NCBI RefSeq assembly: GCF_027270315.1
Contig: NZ_CP114413.1
Coordinates: 7,936,001 to 8,000,000, forward strand
Reading direction: 5' to 3'
DNA from: Streptomyces cinnabarinus
GTDB taxonomy: Bacteria; Actinomycetota; Actinomycetes; Streptomycetales; Streptomycetaceae
Length of the DNA stretch: 64,000 bases
Of this stretch, positions 9,152 to 18,039 are shown piece by piece. The position numbers and the translations under genes were made by a program. The first letter of the stretch is position 1. Each line of letters begins with the position of its first letter. The notes beneath the pieces are model-generated. The model was not told where the DNA came from. It saw only the letters and a list, made by a program, of their open reading frames with translations, and searched no databases.

Positions 9152-9919
9152 CTAGCTCACCACGACCCGGTCGCCCTGCGATGTCGCACCCGTGGCGACG
9201 GTGTTGCCGGTGAACCGCCAGCGCCAGGTGCCGGAGCTGTTCGCGGTGACCGTGGTGCGCAGCTCACCCAGGCTGTCGGTGGTGACCTTCTTGACGGTGG
9301 TGAAGGTGTCGGTACCGGACTTGCGGAACTGGAGAGCCACCGACTTGCCCGCGTAGTCGTCCCACACGTTGGTGTCCCAGTCGGCCCGCCGGAGCCAGCC
9401 CGTGACGGTGAGCTTGTCGCCCTTGCCGACCGGCTCGGGCGTGGCCTGGGCGGCCACCAGCGTGGCGTGCCGCTTGACGCTCAGCGGTACGCCCGGTGAC
9501 ACGTGGTGGGAGTCGCCGTCGGCGGCCACGGCCTTGGCCTCGAAGTGCCAGGCGCCCGCCGAACTGTTCCGCAGGTCCTGTGCGTCCGTGCCGTCCGGCG
9601 AGAGCGGGAAGCTGTAGACGCACTGCACCGTGGTCGCGCTCTGCACGGTGCACGCCTTGCGGGTGGGACGGATGACCAGCCCGTCGGGGCCGACGATCTT
9701 GGGGCCGATGACGCTGTCGATGCCGGAGTCGTCCGTAGCGGTCAGCGTGACGCCGACCGATGCCCCGAGCGTGGCGCCGACGCCGGTGGTCGCCTTGCCG
9801 AAGGTGACGGACGTGATGCGGGCGTCCCCCACGGTCGTGTCGGCGTGCGCGGCGGGTGCCACGGCGGCGAGGACGACCAGGGGAGCGAGGGTGACGACCG
9901 TCGCGGAGCGCTTGTGCAT
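9152..9919 (-). CDS. Secreted protein with Ig-like beta-sandwich character, function unknown
   Basis: A 255-residue exported protein beginning MHKRSATVVTLAPLVVLAAVAPAAHA, a clear signal peptide with an AHA cleavage site. The mature part is rich in Thr, Val and Asp and has segments such as KGDKLTVTGWLRRADWD and STGTWRWRF-like sequence (SSGTWRWRFTG) typical of repeated extracellular beta-sandwich domains. No catalytic motif is visible. A GGGAG RBS precedes the ATG at 9919. It converges with the phosphatase gene ending at 9086 and diverges from the PASTA protein gene. Confidence 0.7.
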   Translation of the reverse strand: MHKRSATVVTLAPLVVLAAVAPAAHADTTVGDARITSVTFGKATTGVGATLGASVGVTLTATDDSGIDSVIGPKIVGPDGLVIRPTRKACTVQSATTVQCVYSFPLSPDGTDAQDLRNSSAGAWHFEAKAVAADGDSHHVSPGVPLSVKRHATLVAAQATPEPVGKGDKLTVTGWLRRADWDTNVWDDYAGKSVALQFRKSGTDTFTTVKKVTTDSLGELRTTVTANSSGTWRWRFTGNTVATGATSQGDRVVVS

Positions 9920-10114
9920 GGTTCTCCCGGCACTTGGGGCCGGATTATGGCCCGGACGGTGAGGGAGACCCGCGAGGACATCATCGAGTTGTACGGACTT
10001 CTTACCGTGCCTGCACGGATGTGCCGCCGTCTGTTCCCCTTCCACACTGACGTCACCGCGGCGCGTCGTCCGGCGGCCGTGGATCCACGTGCGGAAGGAA
10101 GCAGACGAGCGATC

Positions 10115-11233
10115 ATGAAACGAACTCGGGGGAGGGCGCACGGTCTTGTCGCGCTCGTGGTGGTTGTGGTCGTCGGCGCACTGATGGCGACGGCGTGCGC
10201 CGGCGCCGGCCGGATCGCGGTGCAGGCCGTCGCGCGCGGGGTGCCGACGGCATCTCCCTTCTTCAAGAAGGCGATGGGCCTCGGGGCGGACATAGCCCTG
10301 GGCGAGGCGCTCAGCAGGATCGGTGGTGAAGTACGGGGCGACGAACCCGGACTGTACGGCGGGGCCAAGGACTCCGCCCGCTGCGACAAGGCGAAACTCG
10401 TCGACTTTCTGGGCAGGCCGGAGAACCGTCGCAAGGCCGAGGAGTGGGCCAGGGTCCAGAAGCTCGGCAGCGTGCGTGAGATCCCCGGCTACGTGAGCAA
10501 GCTGACGCCCGTACTGCTGCGGGGCGACACGCTCGTCAAGAACCACGACTACGCCAAGGGCAAGGCCACGGAGTTCTACGCGCTGCTCGAAGCGGGCATC
10601 GCCGTCCTGGTCGACGAGTTGGGGCGACCGGCCGTGCAGTGCAGCTGCGGCAACCCGCTCGCCGCCTACGACCGCGACATCGGTGGCGCACGGGTGGAGT
10701 TCAAGGGCGACAACAAGAAGTGGGCCTCGTACGACGAGAAGAAGATGACCAAGGTGAGGCCCGCACCGGAGGAGGAGCCCGTGGAGGTGTACGAACTCGT
10801 CGACGTCGAGGACCCGGACACCGGTCTGGCCCGCGGGGCAGGCTCCGACGGCACCGACGACGAGGTCCTGCCCGAGTCGCCGTCACCGACCGGCGAACCG
10901 TCGTCCGAGGAGACACCGACCTCGGCCACGCTCCCCGACGTCACGGGCATGCAGGTCGACGAGGCGCGTGAGCTGCTGGAGAGTCAGGGACTGCTCTCCG
11001 AGACGACCGAGGAGGTGTCCGACGCCCAGGTACCCGGCACGGTCATCGCCCAGAGTCCGCTGCCCGGCGAAACCGCCCTGCCCGACTCCGTGGTGACCCT
11101 CGTCGTGGCGAGCGGTCCACCCCTGGTCACCGACGCTCCGGTGACGGACGGGCCCACGGACGGCTCCGTCCCCTCCGCCGACGGCGTGGAGGGTGCCCCG
11201 GCCGCGGACTCCGTTGACGGGACGGGCGGTTGA
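10115..11233 (+). CDS. DUF6777-like membrane-anchored PASTA-domain protein
   Basis: A 372-residue protein with an N-terminal hydrophobic segment (LVALVVVVVVGALMATACA, possible lipobox Cys near 29). The central region carries LYGG, CDK, LTPVLLRGDT and CSCGNPL, which match the DUF6777 pattern as I remember it. A Glu/Ser/Pro-rich linker is followed by one PASTA domain (about 275-340, LPDVTGMQVDEARELLESQGL), a fold that binds muropeptides or beta-lactams. It therefore probably acts at the cell wall. The ATG at 10115 is the first codon compatible with the membrane segment. DUF number is from memory. Confidence 0.7.
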   Translation: MKRTRGRAHGLVALVVVVVVGALMATACAGAGRIAVQAVARGVPTASPFFKKAMGLGADIALGEALSRIGGEVRGDEPGLYGGAKDSARCDKAKLVDFLGRPENRRKAEEWARVQKLGSVREIPGYVSKLTPVLLRGDTLVKNHDYAKGKATEFYALLEAGIAVLVDELGRPAVQCSCGNPLAAYDRDIGGARVEFKGDNKKWASYDEKKMTKVRPAPEEEPVEVYELVDVEDPDTGLARGAGSDGTDDEVLPESPSPTGEPSSEETPTSATLPDVTGMQVDEARELLESQGLLSETTEEVSDAQVPGTVIAQSPLPGETALPDSVVTLVVASGPPLVTDAPVTDGPTDGSVPSADGVEGAPAADSVDGTGG

Positions 11234-11288
11234 CCGGGACGAAGAGCGTCCGAGGGAGGATCGCTCATGGGCGTGGGACGATGCCTCG

Positions 11289-11642
11289 GTGAGGGAGACG
11301 GTGCTCGTGATCGATGATCATGAGGCGTTCCGGGCCTCGGCGCGGCTCCTGCTGGAGGCGGACGGGTTCGTGGTTGTCGCCGAGTCGGCCACGGGCGTGG
11401 ACGGGGTGCGGGCCGCCGACCGGTACGGCCCCGAACTGGTCGTGCTGGACGTCCGGTTGCCCGACATCGACGGGTTCGAGGTGGCCGGCCGGCTCGCGCG
11501 GCTGGCCGATCCGCCCCAGGTCGTCCTGGTCTCCAGCCGTCCCGCCGTCACCTACGGCCCGCGCGTCGACCGTGCCCCCGTGCGTGGCTTCCTGTTGAAG
11601 AGTGAGCTGTCCGGTGCCGCGCTGCGCCTTCTTCTCGCCTAG
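11289..11642 (+). CDS. Receiver-only response regulator
   Basis: A 117-residue single receiver domain with no DNA-binding output. It keeps the acidic pair (VIDDHE), the phospho-acceptor Asp in VVLDVRLPD (about residue 55), the SS switch segment (VLVSS) and the conserved Lys (FLLKSEL). The GTG at 11289 gives a normal receiver start; no strong RBS is seen. Its 3' end overlaps the histidine-kinase gene by 41 bp, which implies translational coupling. It may act as a phosphate sink or a protein-protein output. Confidence 0.75.
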   Translation: MRETVLVIDDHEAFRASARLLLEADGFVVVAESATGVDGVRAADRYGPELVVLDVRLPDIDGFEVAGRLARLADPPQVVLVSSRPAVTYGPRVDRAPVRGFLLKSELSGAALRLLLA

Positions 11643-13230
11643 GGCGGCCCATTGGCCGGTCATGGCCGCCGTCCTGGCGATGGCGGCCGTGACCGGCTTC
11701 GGCATCGTCTCCGAGTCCCTCGCCTTCGGCTGGGACCAGCCCGGGCGATGGGCCCCCGACCTCGTCGTCGGCGTCACGTTCGCCGGGGCCGCCTGCCGGG
11801 TCGGGCCAAGGGCGCGCGGAGCCGCGGGCCTGCTCGCGCTGACCTCCGTGGCGTGGTTCGCGGCCAACCTCCAGCCCGGGACACTGCTGTTCTGGCACCG
11901 GGGAGCCCTGATCCACCTGCTCCTCGCCCACCCCGGCCTGTGGCCGCGCTCCCGCCCCGCGCTTGCCGGTGTCGCGGTCGGCTATGCGGCATCCATCGGG
12001 AACTGGTGGCGGCACGATGCCGCAACCCTCGTGCTGTCGGCGGCAGTCATGGGCCTGCTCCTCCATGAGCACACCCGCACGCGCGGCCGCGGAGCACGGC
12101 ACCGCCGCGTCGTCCTGTGGGCCGGTACGGCCCTGTGCACCGCGCTGGCATCGGGCGCCGCGGCACGGCTTGCCGTGGGCGCGGCCTCCGCCGCCATGAC
12201 GCCCGCCCTGTGGCTGTACGAGGCCGCCCTGTGCGCGGTCGCGGTACTGGCGGCCCAGGGCGCCCGCGGGCGGTCCGAACCCGCGACGGTGACCGACCTC
12301 GTCGTGGAACTCGGGGAGCACCGCTCCGGGTTGCTGCGTGACGCCCTGGTGCGGGCCCTCGACGACGACTCGCTGGTGGTCGGCTACTGGCAGGCGTCCC
12401 ACGGGACGTACCTCGACCCGTCCGGGCGGCCCGTGGCGCTGCCGGGCGCGGCGGACGGCCGTACGGTGACACGGATCGAGCGGGACGGTCACGCCTTCGC
12501 GGTCCTCGTCCACGACCCGGCGGTACTCGACGACCCGGCCCTCGTGGCGGCCGTGGAGTCCGCGACCCGGCTGACCGCCGCGCACGCCGCCCTGCATGCC
12601 GAACTGCGCGCGCAGATAGACGAGGTGAAAGCCTCCCGGCGACGCCTGCTGTTCGCCGCCGACGGGGAACGGCGGCAGCTGGAACGACGGCTGCACGAAG
12701 GCCCCCAGCAGCGCCTGACCGCCCTCCGCGAGACGCTGCACGCGCTCGGCACGGAGCCGGATGGTCCCGGAGCCGAGGCCCTCGCGCGGGCCACCGACCG
12801 CCTCGACAACACCATGGCCGAACTGCACACGCTCGCCCTCGGACTGCATCCGCGCGAACTGGGCGACGGGCTGAACAGCGCCCTGACGACCCTGGCGGCG
12901 CGCCAGGCGCTGCCGGTCCGGCTCGACGTGGTCGACGAGCGCTTCGCCGCGGAGTTCGAGGCTGCCGTCTACTACGCCGTCGCGGAGGCGCTGACGAACG
13001 TGGTCAAGCACGCGGAAGCGTCCCGGGCCGAGGTCGAGGTGCGGCGCGCGGACACCGCGGTCCTGATCACCGTACGGGACGACGGCGTCGGTGGTGCCGA
13101 CCCGGGCCTCGGCAGCGGTCTGAAGGGGCTCGCCGACCGCGTCGAGGCGCTCGGCGGCACGTTCGGTCTCGTCTCCGACCGGGGGACGGGGAGCGTCCTT
13201 TCGGCCCGCATTCCCCTCACCCGCCGATGA
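11602..13230 (+). CDS. Membrane sensor histidine kinase, HisKA_3 type
   Basis: A 542-residue kinase with several N-terminal transmembrane segments (about 15-230), a linker, and a NarX-like dimerisation/phosphorylation domain with the His in RRLHEGPQQRL (about residue 364). The ATPase domain is intact: N-box EALTNVVKHA, G1 DDGVGG and G2 GLGSGLKGL. The GTG at 11602 lies inside the receiver gene; a later ATG near 11662 is possible but would trim the first membrane segment. Its obvious partner is the overlapping receiver. A TRAP-like lipoprotein gene follows 87 bp downstream and may supply its ligand. Confidence 0.83.
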   Translation: MSCPVPRCAFFSPRAAHWPVMAAVLAMAAVTGFGIVSESLAFGWDQPGRWAPDLVVGVTFAGAACRVGPRARGAAGLLALTSVAWFAANLQPGTLLFWHRGALIHLLLAHPGLWPRSRPALAGVAVGYAASIGNWWRHDAATLVLSAAVMGLLLHEHTRTRGRGARHRRVVLWAGTALCTALASGAAARLAVGAASAAMTPALWLYEAALCAVAVLAAQGARGRSEPATVTDLVVELGEHRSGLLRDALVRALDDDSLVVGYWQASHGTYLDPSGRPVALPGAADGRTVTRIERDGHAFAVLVHDPAVLDDPALVAAVESATRLTAAHAALHAELRAQIDEVKASRRRLLFAADGERRQLERRLHEGPQQRLTALRETLHALGTEPDGPGAEALARATDRLDNTMAELHTLALGLHPRELGDGLNSALTTLAARQALPVRLDVVDERFAAEFEAAVYYAVAEALTNVVKHAEASRAEVEVRRADTAVLITVRDDGVGGADPGLGSGLKGLADRVEALGGTFGLVSDRGTGSVLSARIPLTRR

Positions 13231-13240
13231 ACGGGCGGAC

Positions 13241-13256
13241 CCGGCATCCGTGCCGG
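13241..13256. promoter_or_regulatory. Inverted repeat upstream of the first DctP-like lipoprotein gene
   Basis: CCGGCA-TCCG-TGCCGG is a perfect 6-4-6 inverted repeat about 60 bp before the start at 13317. Thirteen of its bases (CCGGCATCCGTGC) recur in inverse orientation at 16906-16918 before the BMP lipoprotein gene. A shared regulator is plausible. Confidence 0.4.
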
Positions 13257-13316
13257 CAACGATGCCAGGACGACACCAGGAGCCTACGGTCGGTGCATGC
13301 CTGAAGGGGGGCCCGG

Positions 13317-14417
13317 ATGAGCATGAGGCGGTGGGGTCGCCGGAGCGCCGCGGCGGTGCTGGCGGCGGTCGTGGCGGCGGGTTGCACGACGGCGGACGGG
13401 CAGGGGGACAAGGCCGGGGGGCCGGGCGCTCCGCGGGTGCTCACGCTCGCGAACGGCTACGCCAACCTGGACTACGAACCGGCCGTGGCGTACTTCGTCG
13501 ACCGGGTGGACGAGGTGTCCGGCGGGGCGCTGCGCATCGAAGTGGCCCACGAGTGGGGGGACTTCGCCGTCGATTCCGAACAGCGCGTGGTCCGGGACGT
13601 GGCGGCGGGCAGGGCCGACCTCGGCTGGGCGGGCACCCGGGCCTTCGACTCGCTGGGGGTACGGGGGTTCCAGGCACTCACCGCGCCGCTGCTCGTCGAC
13701 AGCCACGCCCTGCAGCGTGCCGTCCTCGACAGCGGCATTCCCGAGCGGATGCTGCCGGATCTCAAGCCGCTCGGCGTCACGGGACTGGCGCTTCTGGCCG
13801 ATGGGCTGCGCAGGCCGGTGGGGGTGCGCAAGCCGCTGCTCGGACCGGCGGACTGGCGGGGGATCGCCTTCGGCACGGCCCGCTCCGAAGCGCAGTCGAG
13901 CGCTCTGCGCGGCCTCGGTGCCGAGCCGTTCGAAGGGATGGGCCCGATCCGCGACCGGGCCCTGGAACAGGGCCGGATCGACGGATTCGAGATGTACCTC
14001 ATCGGCCACCACATCAACAACTACGCCCTGCGCGCCCCGTACATCACGGCCAACGTCCACCTGTGGCCGCAGACGGCCGCGCTGATCGCCGACACCGATC
14101 TGCTCGGCGGACTGACCGGCGCGCAGCGCGACTGGCTGCGCGAGGCTGCCGCGGACGCGGCCCGCCGCTCGCCGCAACTGTCGGACCAGGACGGCGAATT
14201 GGTCGTGCAGCTGTGCGAGTCCGGGGTCCGGTTCGCCCTGGCCTCCGCGGCCGACCTGAAGGGACTGCGGGACGCTCTGCGGCCGGAATACGCTCGTCTC
14301 GGGCAGGACGGGCGCACCAAGTCCTTCATCGCGGAGATCGAGCGGCTGAAGGCGAGGCTGCCCCGGCAGCCGGCCCTCGACGTGCCCGCCGACTGCCTGG
14401 CCCAGCGGGCCCGGTAG
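13317..14417 (+). CDS. TRAP-type (DctP-like) substrate-binding lipoprotein
   Basis: A 366-residue exported lipoprotein with an N-terminal signal peptide and lipobox (VVAAGC, Cys at about 23). The body fits the DctP solute-binding fold: ALRIEVAHEWG, a QRVVRDVAAGRADLGW motif, GLRRPVGVRKPLLGPADWRGIAFG, and a C-terminal helix ending in AEIERLKARLP. TRAP binding proteins capture carboxylates and similar solutes. No DctQ or DctM permease gene is near. Instead it lies between two histidine-kinase genes, suggesting a sensory role. Confidence 0.8.
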   Translation: MSMRRWGRRSAAAVLAAVVAAGCTTADGQGDKAGGPGAPRVLTLANGYANLDYEPAVAYFVDRVDEVSGGALRIEVAHEWGDFAVDSEQRVVRDVAAGRADLGWAGTRAFDSLGVRGFQALTAPLLVDSHALQRAVLDSGIPERMLPDLKPLGVTGLALLADGLRRPVGVRKPLLGPADWRGIAFGTARSEAQSSALRGLGAEPFEGMGPIRDRALEQGRIDGFEMYLIGHHINNYALRAPYITANVHLWPQTAALIADTDLLGGLTGAQRDWLREAAADAARRSPQLSDQDGELVVQLCESGVRFALASAADLKGLRDALRPEYARLGQDGRTKSFIAEIERLKARLPRQPALDVPADCLAQRAR

Positions 14418-14436
14418 CGCACCGAGGGGGAGTGCC

Positions 14437-16215
14437 GTGCCCGTACGTCTGCCGCGCCCGGCAACCGCACGGGCAGTGGTGTTCGTGACGATGTCGGCCT
14501 ACGCGGCCGGTGCCGCCACCGTCATGGCCGTCGGCACCGCGTCGGTGACGTCGTACGCGCGGATGTCCACACCGTTCGCGGTACTCTCACTCCTGCCGGG
14601 GCTGGGTCTGCTCGCGGCCGCGCAGATCTTGCGGCGCCCCCCGCTCACCCAAGCCCAACTGCCCCTGTTGCTGCTGGGAGTTGTCTGGCTGGCGCCGCTG
14701 TGGGCGGGCTGGCAGGGCGAGACGCCCGTGCGCTCGCTGCTGCACGCGCCCGGGGAGGGGCCGGCGCTGCTGCGCGTGATCGCCCTGGCCGTAACGCCGT
14801 TCGCGGTGGCGGCGCTCCTGCACCTCGCCGTGGCCGCGCGACCGGTCCCCCACGGACGGGCGCTGACCGTCGCCGCCCACGCCTCGGCGGGCGCGGTCGG
14901 TGCGGGCCTGCTGCTCTTCTACGATCCGTATCTGGACCCGCACTGCTGGCGCGTGTGCGTCGCCGGGCCGACTGTGCTGCACGCCGACCCCGGTCTGACC
15001 CGAGCGGTGCAGGCGGCGTCCGCGGTGTTCGTCGTCGCGGTGGGCGTGCTGCTCGCTCTGGCGGTGGCGGCGGACGCCGTCGCCACCCGGGGCGTACGGC
15101 ACACACGGCGGTCGTACGTCCTGATACCCGTCGCCGTCGCGGCCCTCGCCGAGGCCGCGTACGCCGCCACGCTCCTCGCGCACCGGGCGGAGGACCCGGC
15201 CCGGCAACCCTTCGCCGGGCTGTTCGTCGCTCGGGCCGCCGCCCTGACCCTGGTCGTCCTCGGCCTCGCCCGGTGGGCCGTGCGCCAGCGCCGCCGCCGG
15301 ATCGCGGTCGCCCGGCTGGCCGCAGGACTGGGGGCCGCCCCACCGCCCGGTTCGCTCCGGGCGGCCCTGGCCGACGCCCTCGGCGACACCCGGCTGGAGG
15401 TGCTGTACCGGCTGCCGGAATCCGACGAGTACGTCGACGCCACCGGCGCCCCGGCATCGCCCGCGGCCGATCGCGAGCGGGTGGTGACCGCGATCCACCG
15501 GGGCGGCGAGCCGATCGCGGTCGTCGTGCACCACCGGGCCGACGCCCACGACAAGCAGCTGGAGCAGCAGATCGGCTCCGCGGCCCGGCTCGCCATCGAC
15601 AACGAGCGGCTGCGGGCCTCCCTGCTGGCCCGGCTCGCCCAGCTCCGGTCAGCGCGCGCCCGCATCGTCGAGACCGGCGACGAGGCCCGGCGCCGCCTCG
15701 AACGCGATCTGCACGACGGCGCCCAGCAGTGGCTGCTGGCCGTCACCTACGAACTGCGGCTCGCACACAGCGCCGCGGCGGCCGCCGGTGATCCACGGGC
15801 CCCCGAGCTGGCGGCCGCCGTGGACGAGGCGCTCGCGGTCCTGGCCGAGCTGCGCGAGACGGCCCACGGCATCTTCCCCGTCGTCCTGTACGAAGGGGGA
15901 CTGGAGCCCGCGCTGTGGACGCTCGCCGACCGGGCGACCGTACCTGTGCGGATCGAGGCCGTGCCGCCGGAGCGGCTGCCGCACCCCGTCGAGCGGGCGG
16001 TGTACGCCGTCGTCGGCGCGGCCGTGGACGCCGCTCAGCGCCAGGGGGCGCCCTTCGTCGAGGTCCGTGTCGAGCGGGACGAGCCGATTGTGGTCGTTCA
16101 TCTACAAGGAGTGACGCTCGACCCGTACGATCGGGTCGCCGACCGGGTCGGCGCGCTGGGCGGGTGGATCGAGAACACGCAGGACGGCACACGGGCGGGG
16201 TTTCCATGCGATTAG
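14437..16215 (+). CDS. Membrane histidine kinase-like protein with degenerate ATPase domain
   Basis: A 592-residue protein with about eight hydrophobic segments (about 10-290), a linker and a HisKA_3-type domain with a normal His (ERDLHDGAQQWLL, about residue 425). The C-terminal ATPase domain is eroded: the N-box reads VVGAAVDAAQRQ (no Asn, no Glu), the G1 position reads LQGVTLDPY and the G2 glycines are absent. ATP hydrolysis is therefore doubtful. The GTG at 14437 has a GAGGGGG RBS. Its end overlaps the following response-regulator gene by 10 bp, so the pair is translationally coupled. Confidence 0.78.
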   Translation: MPVRLPRPATARAVVFVTMSAYAAGAATVMAVGTASVTSYARMSTPFAVLSLLPGLGLLAAAQILRRPPLTQAQLPLLLLGVVWLAPLWAGWQGETPVRSLLHAPGEGPALLRVIALAVTPFAVAALLHLAVAARPVPHGRALTVAAHASAGAVGAGLLLFYDPYLDPHCWRVCVAGPTVLHADPGLTRAVQAASAVFVVAVGVLLALAVAADAVATRGVRHTRRSYVLIPVAVAALAEAAYAATLLAHRAEDPARQPFAGLFVARAAALTLVVLGLARWAVRQRRRRIAVARLAAGLGAAPPPGSLRAALADALGDTRLEVLYRLPESDEYVDATGAPASPAADRERVVTAIHRGGEPIAVVVHHRADAHDKQLEQQIGSAARLAIDNERLRASLLARLAQLRSARARIVETGDEARRRLERDLHDGAQQWLLAVTYELRLAHSAAAAAGDPRAPELAAAVDEALAVLAELRETAHGIFPVVLYEGGLEPALWTLADRATVPVRIEAVPPERLPHPVERAVYAVVGAAVDAAQRQGAPFVEVRVERDEPIVVVHLQGVTLDPYDRVADRVGALGGWIENTQDGTRAGFPCD

Positions 16216-16874
16216 TCGTGGCCGACGACACGATGCTCACCCGGGAGGGAATCGCCCGGCTGCTCCAGGACGCCGGACACGACGTCGTGGGACAGGCCGA
16301 GGACGGGGACGACCTGATCGCCCGGACCCGCGTGGCGCGACCGGACGCCGTGGTCGTCGACATCCGCATGCCGCCCACCCACACCGACGAAGGACTCGTC
16401 GCGGCCCAGCGCATCCGGGCCGAGCAGCCCGGGACCGGGGTGCTGGTGCTCTCCCAGTACATCGAGCCCAGCTACGCGCTCCGGCTCATCGAGGAACGCC
16501 CCGAAGGCGTCGGGTACTTGCTGAAGGAGAGGGTGTCCGACGTGGCGGTCCTCACCGACGCACTGCGCCGGATCCGCGACGACGAGACGGTGATCGACCC
16601 CGCCATCGTCAGTCGGCTGATGAGCCGCCGACGCCGCCCCGACCCGCTCCAGGAGTTGTCGCCGCGCGAGCACGAGGTGCTCGGGCTGGTCGCCGAAGGG
16701 CTGTCCAACAAGGCCATCGGGATGCGGCTGTTCATCACCGAGCGCACGGTCGAGGCCCATGTGACCCGGGTGTTGCAGAAGCTGGGCCTCGCCGACCACG
16801 CGGACGCGCACCGGCGGGTCCAGGTCGTGCTCACCTATCTGCGCGCCCATCCGGACGCCCTGCGGCAGCCGTGA
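16206..16874 (+). CDS. NarL/FixJ-family response regulator
   Basis: A 222-residue LuxR-type regulator. The receiver domain (about 1-125) has ADDTML, the phospho-acceptor in VVVDIRMPP (about residue 51), and the Lys in YLLKERV. The C-terminal HTH (about 145-205) carries LSPREHEVLGLVAEGLSN and ITERTVEAHVTRVLQKL. The ATG at 16206 overlaps the end of the kinase gene. It probably controls its own locus and the lipoprotein genes downstream. The shared inverted elements at 13241 and 16906 are candidate targets. Confidence 0.9.
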   Translation: MRLVVADDTMLTREGIARLLQDAGHDVVGQAEDGDDLIARTRVARPDAVVVDIRMPPTHTDEGLVAAQRIRAEQPGTGVLVLSQYIEPSYALRLIEERPEGVGYLLKERVSDVAVLTDALRRIRDDETVIDPAIVSRLMSRRRRPDPLQELSPREHEVLGLVAEGLSNKAIGMRLFITERTVEAHVTRVLQKLGLADHADAHRRVQVVLTYLRAHPDALRQP

Positions 16875-16905
16875 CGGCATCCCCGCCGCCCCGGGTTCAG
16901 GGGTA

Positions 16906-16918
16906 GCACGGATGCCGG
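16906..16918. promoter_or_regulatory. Inverted copy of the 13-bp element found at 13241
   Basis: GCACGGATGCCGG is the exact reverse complement of bases within the repeat at 13241-13256. It lies 80 bp upstream of the BMP lipoprotein gene. A second half, CGGCATCC, lies about 30 bp upstream near 16875, giving a CGGCATCC/GGATGCCG inverted pair. Confidence 0.4.
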
Positions 16919-16997
16919 CGGGGCGGACCGCTCGTAGCGTCGTACTTGTCGGCGGCACACCCGTCGTACCGGTCGGGACAAGGGGGAGGTGCGAACG

Positions 16998-18011
16998 GTG
17001 CGCCGATGGACGGGGGTCGCGCTGTCGCTGGTCGTGCTGCTCACGGGCGGCGCGGCCTGCGACAGCGGCGCCCGGGCCGCGGGCGGGTGCGAGGTCGGCG
17101 TGGCCTACGGATGGCCGGGCCGCGGCGACAACTGGCTGAACGATCTGGCCGCGGCGGGCGTCGAGAAGGCGCGCGCGGACGTGGGGCTGGGCCCACGACA
17201 GGTCGTCGAGCTCTCCCCGGGGGACGAGGACACCGAGGACCACAAGGCGGAGCGGCTGCGGCAACTCGCCGATGAGGGATGCGACTTGGTCGTCGCGGTG
17301 AGCGGGGAGTACGCGGGCTCGCTCGCCATGGTCGCGGCCGACTTCCCCGACGTCCGGTTCGCCGTCGCCGACGCCCGTGAGATCACCGGCCCCAACATCG
17401 CCAACCTCGTCTTCGCCACACCCGAGGGGTCCTACCTCGTCGGCGCCGCCGCGGCCCTGAAGTCCCGCACCGGGCGCATCGGCTTCCTGGGCGGCATGCA
17501 CACCCGCGAGCTGGAGGGCTTCCGCGCGGGCTACACCGCCGGCGCGCTGGCGGTGCGGCCGGACGTGACGGTGGACAACGCCTGGATCGACGACGGTCCC
17601 GGCGGCTTCGACGATCCCGAGCGGGCCCGGCGCATCGCCACCGAGATGTACACCACCGGCGTCGACGTCGTGTATCAGGCCGCCGGCCTTTCCGGGCCGG
17701 GCGTGTTCGACGCGGCCCGCGAAGCCGGCGGACTGGCGGTGGGGGTTGACGTCGACGAGTACCGCACCGCGGCACCCGAGGTGCGGGACGTCATCCTCAC
17801 CTCGATGGTCAAACGACTGGACCTGGCGGTCCGCCGGACCATCGTCGACTCCCACCGCGGCGACTTCCGGCCCGGAGAGATCCCGTTCGACCTCGCCAAC
17901 AACGGCGTGGGCTACACGACTTCGGGTGGCCATGCCGACGACGTCGTGCCGCGGCTGGAAGCGCTCAAGGCACAGATCGTGGCAGGCCGGATCAGGGTGC
18001 CGGCCCGCTGA
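16998..18011 (+). CDS. BMP/PnrA-family substrate-binding lipoprotein
   Basis: A 337-residue exported lipoprotein with a hydrophobic leader (VALSLVVLLTGGAAC). The mature region follows the basic membrane protein/PnrA nucleoside-binding fold: VGVAYGWPGRGDNWLN, VSGEYAGSL, the hallmark GSYLVGAAAALKS and IGFLGGMHTRELEGFRAGY, then VYQAAGLSGPGVFDAA and VGVDVDEY. Such proteins bind nucleosides or related solutes. Two in-frame GTG codons compete; AGGGGGAGG stands 8 nt before the second (16998), so that one is preferred over 16989. No ABC permease or ATPase genes are near. It follows a two-component pair. Confidence 0.83.
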   Translation: MRRWTGVALSLVVLLTGGAACDSGARAAGGCEVGVAYGWPGRGDNWLNDLAAAGVEKARADVGLGPRQVVELSPGDEDTEDHKAERLRQLADEGCDLVVAVSGEYAGSLAMVAADFPDVRFAVADAREITGPNIANLVFATPEGSYLVGAAAALKSRTGRIGFLGGMHTRELEGFRAGYTAGALAVRPDVTVDNAWIDDGPGGFDDPERARRIATEMYTTGVDVVYQAAGLSGPGVFDAAREAGGLAVGVDVDEYRTAAPEVRDVILTSMVKRLDLAVRRTIVDSHRGDFRPGEIPFDLANNGVGYTTSGGHADDVVPRLEALKAQIVAGRIRVPAR

Positions 18012-18039
18012 CCGCACGAAGGCGGAAGGAACGGTACCG

